From contig CP154956.1 of the NCBI GenBank assembly GCA_039621445.1, positions 41,502,437 through 41,566,436 on the forward strand: a stretch of 64,000 nt of DNA, given 5' to 3'. Shown piece after piece: positions 58,201 to 64,000 of the stretch; position 1 is the stretch's first letter; each line of letters begins with the position of its first letter. Position numbers and translations under genes: made by a program. The notes under the pieces were generated by a model, which did no database searches, was not told the origin of the DNA, and saw only the letters and a list, made by a program, of their open reading frames with translations. Source of the stretch: Euglena gracilis (Eukaryota > Euglenida > Euglenophyceae > Euglenales).

Positions 58201-61200
58201 ACCCATTTTAGGACCGATGTGTTTCGATGGATTTGATGTGGTTGCCAGCCCAAAGACCGGCGATGTCCATTCACCGACCTCACGTCCTCTCGTTGCTGAA
58301 GTGCGTGGGCAGTTGCATTTGCCGGCCACCTCCCCCCTTCCCGCGCCGCGGCCCCCCAAGCGGCTCCCCAGCCCTACAGCACCCATTGCCGGCAGGGTGT
58401 ACCTCGCGGCGCACTACCCGCACCAAGTCCTCCTCGGCGAAGGCCCTGCTGCGGGGGGGGGGGGGGCACCTCAACATAGACAAAAGGGCCAGAGGTGGAC
58501 AACAGCGCCAGAAAAGGGGCTAGGCGCTAGGCCAGAAAAGGGGGGGAAAGATACAAAAAAAAGCAGCCGCAGTGCACACGGGGGGGGGCTGCCCCCGCCG
58601 CTGCCAGCCAACTTACCCCCCCCCCCCCGTGCCGGGCCGGCGGGGCCTTCCGCCTGGGCTGGTGGTCGGCGGCGGCCTGGCGTACCGGCAACACCGGCAC
58701 GCAGCGGCCCGGGCCCCACCGGCCAGCCCCACGGCTGTCCCCCTCCCCGCCGTGGCACAGCCAGGCCTGGATGGAAAGCCCTGAAACCCTGGTGGGCGGG
58801 GGGCCTACCCCCCACCACCCCTTCGGGTAATTCGGGGGGCGCCTATTTTGGGGACAAATTTTCTTTTGGCACTGAGAGAATTTCTCCTTGCGCGATGACG
58901 TGGTGGGTGGGAGGGGACAACTCACCACCTCCCAGGTCGGTGGGGGGAGGCGGCTTCCCACTTTCCGCACAGCCCTGGACACAGCCTGCGGCGCCTTGGC
59001 CACAAGGCAGGCTGCTCCACATATGAATTGTGTGTTGTGTGTGCGTGCATTCGTATTTATGTCCTTCCGTACGTACGTGAGTGCGTGCGTGCGTGCGTGT
59101 GTGTGGGGGGGTGTTTGTGATTGTTTATGTGTGATATGTGTCTGATACCTTCAAAGGGTCTACACACACATGTCTGCACACTCATGCAGTAAATGGGTTC
59201 TTTAAATCCGTGTTGTGTCAGGTACGAGCCTGAATACTCCTGGGGTTTTGGTGTGCTCTGCCATGGATGTACGCAGGGTTTTTCATCAATGCGTGTCACG
59301 TAAATCACGTAAATCGCATAAAATCACGCAAAGCCATTTTCCGAAAAATTATGTAAAATTGCATGAAGCACATGACAGAGTAAAGGGTGATAATTTTCTC
59401 TTTTTCTCAGGATGAATGGGTTGAAGAAAGCGCACCGTGTCGTCATAAAATCATATTGAACACCCGGCCTTGTGCAACCATTGTTTGAACCTTCCCCAAG
59501 TTTCAGCGAAAAAATTCTTTATTTCAAGCTTCTTTTTTTTGACTGCGGTTGACCACGGTTTGTGATGTTCTGCAATGGTGATGTGGAACAGAGATTCCTG
59601 ACCCATTGATCTGTCGCAGACTCGCTACCTTGCGTTATGCTTCAAAGGACACCAGCGTTTTCAGGACATCGCAGTGAGCATCGCTTTATTCAACAACCAT
59701 TTGTTTAGCAGACATCTGGGTTTCTCCCCGTTCGCGCCGGTTATCATTGTGGTGTGATGTCTTTTGAGTATGTCATGTTGAATTGGATTCCAAACCTCCC
59801 GCAAGCCACATTTGTCCCCTTTCGGGATGAAATTGCATGAAATGTTCAAAATTCAAGAGCACTTGTTCGGTTCCCAGCGCATTAGTTTGAAAACCTGGAA
59901 TTTTTTCTGGCTTCATCTTAAAATCACATATAAAATTTCGGCCGTCGGCACATATCAATGAAAAGCCCCTTTTTTCATTTTGTTTCTGGGTTTGGGTTTC
60001 TTTAGACCTGGCCGCGGCCCAGCCTGGTTCCGGGCCCACGCCCATTCCTGGACGTTGCGTACTGGGTGGAGCGCGGTCCAGCTTTCACGTGGGCAGCTTT
60101 GTCCGTGGCGGTGGCACTCTATATCTGTGAGTTCTTGATGCTTGGGGTACTCGGTGTGTATCGCCGGGTATTCCAAACCCGGTGCACACGTGGATGGGTG
60201 GGGAGGAGTGGCCCAACCAGCCCTGAGCGAATCACAGATAACCCCTTCCAACCTGCATATGATCTGGCATCACCGTTGAAACGAACCTTCCGTCCAAACG
60301 TTCTTCCTCGGGCTTTGGCTTTGGAACAATGACCCCATCCCCCGAGAATAATTCAACCAATGGCATGATGCCCTGTGTATTTTGTTGACTATCAGCTCAG
60401 GCTTCTTTTTAAGTCAGCAGACCCCCCCCCCCCCGGGGGGGGGGGGTGGGGGGGTCCGGGCTGCACCCCGCGGGGGGGGGTCCCGCACCGGAGGCGCTGG
60501 GTATGCCTTTTCGGCGCGAAGCGCCGAAATTTTTTGAAAATTGCCTTTAACGGGCCCTATTTTGGGGGGGGTCCCCGCCCCCCCCCTCCGGGGGGGTCCC
60601 GCGCCACCCTGGGTGGGTGGGCGGGAACCCCCTCCCACCCCCGGGCGTCGTTAAAAGAACCCTGTAACAGATGGCTGTGAGCCTGGTTTGCGATTTTGGA
60701 TGCTTTTTTTTATCGTGCAGACCTCAATCCCCTGGGATCAGGCTGTTTCTTTCATCCCGAGGGGTTCTGGGCTGCAAAGCGTAAACCCACATTGAAGGGG
60801 TTTTGGTTGAGCGGCAGCCTGTCCGGGATCTTTGCCCAAGGCCCGGGCGGCGTGCAAGGCAGGCGAGAAGGGGCTGGGGGCCACCACGACTCCCTTCCAA
60901 GGTGCGTGTCTCCGCCGACCATATTGCGGTGGTTTGAAAGAGCAGTCCGCCTGCTAACGGCTTTGTCCAACGGCTTTGTCCAACGGCAGCAGGTTTGCGC
61001 CCCCAGAAAAGCGCCGCTTCTGTGGATTTCTGCAGGTCTGGCGAGAGACGTTGCATTCGTTGGCACGCTGAGCATCCTCCACGCTAAGATGCCAATGGCC
61101 AAAGGTATTGCATGCAATGAAAGACATTGTGCTCGTGAGTGTTTGTGCCACATTCCAACGTGGCGTGCACCAAACACTCATCCGGGTACACGCACGCACC

Positions 61201-61633
61201 GACACGCACCACCCCATTAGCAACCACCCCACTTGCGAAGTGGGACCAACCTTGGGTATGGGGAGCCCTGCGCTTTGCGTTCAAATTTTACCGCAAACTC
61301 TTTTGTCATTCCACTTTGCCTCCCTGGATATTATCCTCAACGTTTCGTTCCATGTGCACCCTCCCAGATGGAACCTCCAGCCAAGGCTCCAGGTCAAAAT
61401 CCGGCGTCGGCGCGGCACTGACAACGGGATTCGCTGGGCTGGTGGCCCTGAAGCTCATGTCCCCGTGGGCCGCCGCCCCGCCAAGCTGCCGCGGGTGGCT
61501 CAACGCGGACGTGTGCGACTGCGTGTCGTCGGTGGTGCTCTACACCGGCTACGCAACGGTCATTGCAGTGCACCAGCGGTCCACGTCCAGTTGGATTGGG
61601 TGCGGAATCGGGGGATGCAAAAGTACCGATTGA
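55253..61633 (+). CDS. Glucose-6-phosphatase-type membrane phosphatase (disrupted as sequenced)
   Basis: Predicted PAP2-superfamily enzyme like glucose-6-phosphatase, which hydrolyses glucose 6-phosphate in the ER membrane. Exons: 55253-55346, 55647-55757, 56098-56170, 56402-56487, 57592-57654, 58396-~58445, 60006-60126, 61036-61104, 61368-61633. Signatures are IGDPRTDLVYVF; DYLNNVAKYLLRGER; LTCETGYGNPSGHVM; and, across splice 57654/58396, SRVYLAAHYPHQVLLG. The family triad K-x6-RP, PSGH and SR-x5-H is therefore present. Later exons are hydrophobic (VAVALYI, DVAFVGTLSIL, VCDCVSSVVLYTGYATVIAV). Two faults: an in-frame TAA at 55688-55690, and a one-base loss near 56141 that breaks the conserved Arg-Pro and shifts the exon's end phase. 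Either sequencing errors or recent decay would explain both. The exon joining 58445 to 60006 is unresolved. Confidence 0.85.
55376..55560. repeat. AT-rich AAATAAT/ATATA low-complexity tract
   Basis: Short irregular repeats of ATAATAAAATA and TATAAATATAA in the first intron of the phosphatase-like gene. Confidence 0.9.
56490..57590. other. Intron without recognised features
   Basis: Intron of the phosphatase-like gene, T-rich from about 56740 to 57100. No repeat or coding region was recognised. Confidence 0.5.
60420..60655. repeat. Poly-C/G repeat with inverted GGCGCGAAGCGCC hairpin
   Basis: Poly-C/G blocks flank TTTTCGGCGCGAAGCGCCGA and AAATTTTTTGAAA. It looks like the segments at 18370-18505 and 19790-19860 in other orientation. 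Intron of the phosphatase-like gene. Confidence 0.6.
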
Positions 61634-61710
61634 ACCCCTTTGGGCCAAACGGTTCTTCCTCGCATTTCCGACTCCTCTTCGACCAATTCACAACAGTTTA
61701 TTATGCGGCT

Positions 61711-62069
61711 TCGTACTCCCTCGAGGCAAACCAACAAGGGAGGAAGGGACACCGAGGGCGAAGCACAAAGACCTTGTGAGGCCATGCCTTGCTCGCCGGC
61801 GGTGTTGTTCGGATTGTTTTTGGTGCGTTGGGTTAGGAGGTCCCGCCGGAGTTGGCTGATGACGCTGCTCCGACTTGGCGACGTGACTTCTTGCCCCTTG
61901 GGGGGGGGGTCTCCGCCCTCTGCCCCCCCCCCCCTGGCCCCCATTTTCTGACCGAGGGCTTTTGAAGACAAATTTTCTTTTACGGGTGGGGGGGGTGGGC
62001 TCACAAGGTCTTTGTGCTTCGCCCTCGGTGTCCCTTCCTCCCTTGTCAGTTTGCCTCGAGGGAGTACGA
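61711..62069. mobile_element. MITE-like element with 70-bp inverted repeats
   Basis: Arms 61711-61780 and 62000-62069 match as inverted repeats at 68 of 70 positions. The outer end reads TCGTACTCCCTCGAGGCAAA. The 219-bp centre carries poly-G/C runs and no transposase. No target duplication was seen. It lies 77 bases after the phosphatase-like stop and beside the retroelement, so it could also be part of that element's termini. Confidence 0.7.
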
Positions 62070-62143
62070 GACACCTCGGGCTCCGCATTTTGCCCTTGTG
62101 AGGCCTGATTGTGCACTGAAATTAGGGGGGCCAGGGCATTTTC

Positions 62144-62991
62144 TTAGGCACAAAGGGCACCAAGTCTTTGGTAATGGGCTGTAAAAGCTTCCACCCCCCT
62201 CCACTGGCCAATTTCACAAACTTCTTGGGCAGAAAGGCCCACACTTTTTGAGTAAACCAACTCCTGCCCCTCTGGTGGAGTGTGCCCCCCCACACCACCT
62301 GTGGGGTCACCCGTCACCCCATGCTTGGCCAAAAATTCTTTTGTGATAGAAGCAATGGTGTCTGCACTTATGGCCCTGAAAGGGGGGTTTTAATGACATC
62401 AGAAGGGGCCCCCAGGTCTGACGAATGACCTTGTTGCTGCAACATATGACATCATCAAAGGAAATGGGCTTATTTGGGGGCATGGGGGAATGGGCACCAC
62501 CCTCTCCCATTTGTGAAACTTCTGGCTTTTACGCTTAATTTTTATGTAGGGTGCCCTACCCAACACACTGGTGGTTCGTTTGATTTGTGCCAAATCTGAG
62601 GATCTGTATAAACAGAAGATTCGTGAGCAAAAAATAAGCTGTGTACGCAATGTACAAATATCAGTGGGCATAGGGGCCTTGGCCAGCCCCAGGAGGATTG
62701 GGAGTGGATCCCAAAATGCCCCATATTTTCCAGATTTTGGTTCCAAAGCCTCTTGTAAGGGGTCAACAGGGTGTGGAATCTTAGCCCACCAAACCCAGGA
62801 ATCAAAAGCATAGCACTGTATGCATTACGGGCTTGGGCCTTGGAAAATTGGAATAATTGTAACAAAGCGTCAGCCACTTGGTCTGTGGTGGCTTCACGAT
62901 TTCCTGGGGAGAAACCCCAGTTTAAAACATTATCAGAGTGCTTTTGCACTTCTGTGGGTAATTTTGGAGCAAATGGGGGGTTTTGCTCCAA
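62144..62991 (-). pseudogene. Tyrosine recombinase of the DIRS-like element, frameshifted
   Basis: The N-terminal part contains PKLPTEVQKHSDNVLNWG and ARNAYSAMLLIPGFGGL. A frameshift leads to TDICTLRTQLI and YRSSDLAQI, carrying the first catalytic Arg. Further shifts lead to VCEIGQWRGVEAFTAHYQRL, where the Tyr at about 62172 fits the nucleophile. The His-x-x-Arg box reads GGHTPPEGQ (His at about 62283), so its Arg is missing. At least three frame changes show it cannot make an active enzyme. Confidence 0.7.
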
Positions 62992-63058
62992 AATTACCCA
63001 CAGAAGTGCAAAAGCACTCTAATAATGTTTTAAATTGGGGTTTCTCCCCAGGAAATCG
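62897..63058. repeat. Near-perfect palindrome, 77-bp arms
   Basis: Arms 62897-62973 and 62982-63058 match at 75 of 77 positions around an 8-nt loop. The two differences are both transitions. Both arms encode the same recombinase N-terminal peptide (KLPTEVQKHS), one on each strand, so part of the retroelement was copied in inverted orientation. Confidence 0.95.
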
Positions 63059-63953
63059 TTAATCGGTTTAACCTGAATTTGTTTCCCCTCCAATATTTTC
63101 CTGAGCAAATCATGCAAAACAGGGGCCACCTGGGGGGTGGCATTTGTTCCCCCCTGCAATTGGTGAACATACCCCTATAGGGGGTGATTTTCAGGCAGGG
63201 GGTCCCTGGAATTTTCATTTTTATCAATTGGGGCCACCAGGTGGCTGAATCCCAGTAGGGGGTGACCATCAAAATTTTGGTTGGGGGAAACCTGGGCAGA
63301 AAATTTTGAATTATTGACCAGGGGGGGTTTGCATAAACGTCCCCCATGTTGTCCAGTGGATATTGTAATGCATTTACTGCTGTGGCCTCCTAGTGGCGCC
63401 ATCTGGCCACGAAATTGGGCAGTTTTTTGTTGCCTGGGGAGGCAAATAAATCTGTTTCCAGATGTATGAAATTTTGGAAGTGCTTCTTTAACCATTGAAA
63501 AAGTTGGGGATCTAAAGAGTAATACCCCCTGTCTGTTTCCCATCTGCTTATGGGGTCTGCCAGGCATTCTTTTGAAGGTACACCCAGTTGACTTGGAGGT
63601 TTACTTGTTTTTCCATGCACCATTTGAAAAATGGTCTTAGCTTTTTGTTGAAGGGGTCTTTTCTGCCCCCCCCCCCCCTTTTGTCAGGTAATAGTAAATT
63701 ACCTGGTTGTCTACGGACAAAGAAACGGTTTCCCCAGGTTTGCTCAAATTTTTTTGCTTCAGATTGCTGCACTGAGCTCCTTTACATTTATGAGTCTTTT
63801 CTCCAAAATTCCTGCACGATTTCTCCTGTTTTGATGTCCAGCCCCCCCCCCCCCCCCGGCATGAGTGGTGCTGTCTGAATGCAACTCTCTGGTTGCGTTT
63901 TGGGGGAAGGGCCCCCCCAGGTGTCCAGCAGAATTTTTATTTCCCTTAACCAA
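63030..63953 (-). pseudogene. RNase H and downstream region of the DIRS-like element, frameshifted
   Basis: From right to left: GGPFPQNATRELHSDSTTHA (RNase H Asp), VKELSAAI (Glu), GRKDPFNKKLRPFFKW, PSKECLADPISRWETDRG (final Asp with SR), ETDLFASPGNKKLP, the ANPPW motif and MVTPYWDSATWWPQL. These are the ordered marks of RNase H and its C-terminal extension in DIRS-type and related retroelements. The pieces lie in at least three frames. Confidence 0.7.
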
Positions 63954-64000
63954 ATAACCTGGCGGGGTCCTAACTCCTGGCTGGGGCCGAATAACCTGGC

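Larger units (their letters stand above)
62122..64000 (-). mobile_element. Decayed tyrosine-recombinase (DIRS-like) retrotransposon, incomplete at window end
   Basis: Minus-strand pieces read, in order from the window end leftward: an RNase H domain, the post-RNase H region with VYANPPW and VTPYWDSATWW, then a tyrosine recombinase. This order is that of DIRS-type elements, which integrate with a recombinase instead of an integrase. The reading frame changes many times, so the copy is dead. The reverse transcriptase would lie beyond 64000. Terminal repeats were not identified. Confidence 0.75.

Overview
This window is nuclear DNA from an intron-dense eukaryote, most likely a microbial alga or other protist. 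The exons are GC-rich. The introns are long and full of poly-C/poly-G runs, TG/CA microsatellites and small transposable elements. No species can be named from the sequence. Nothing bacterial, organellar or viral was recognised. Gene models below were built by matching conserved protein motifs and checking that splice phases join; several are verified junction by junction.

All five recognisable genes lie on the + strand. In order they are: (1) 255-5532, a PP2C-family Ser/Thr phosphatase; (2) about 7384-15231, a membrane class III nucleotidyl cyclase whose purine-pocket residues predict adenylate cyclase; (3) 27725-44379, a 12-helix major facilitator superfamily transporter spread over about 17 exons; (4) 46246-53931, an XAP5/FAM50-family nuclear protein; (5) 55253-61633, a glucose-6-phosphatase-type membrane phosphatase carrying an in-frame stop and a one-base frameshift as sequenced. 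The right end, 62122-64000, holds the decayed RNase H and tyrosine-recombinase regions of a minus-strand DIRS-like retroelement. The 12.5 kb between genes 2 and 3 has no recognisable gene.

The introns hold the unusual material. About 21 of 36 assigned GT donors begin GTGTG, and only one is GTGAGT. Five introns are best explained by GC donors. Four introns begin directly with a long GT microsatellite at the splice donor. Mobile sequences inside introns include a 1.6 kb element with 13-bp inverted ends and an 8-bp target duplication, a 278-bp Tc1/mariner-type MITE, two near-identical ~285-bp elements in introns of two unrelated genes (introner-like), and several foldback palindromes.

The genes do not form a pathway or operon. 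They are single eukaryotic loci: cAMP signalling, protein dephosphorylation, solute transport, a splicing or transcription-associated nuclear factor, and ER sugar-phosphate hydrolysis.
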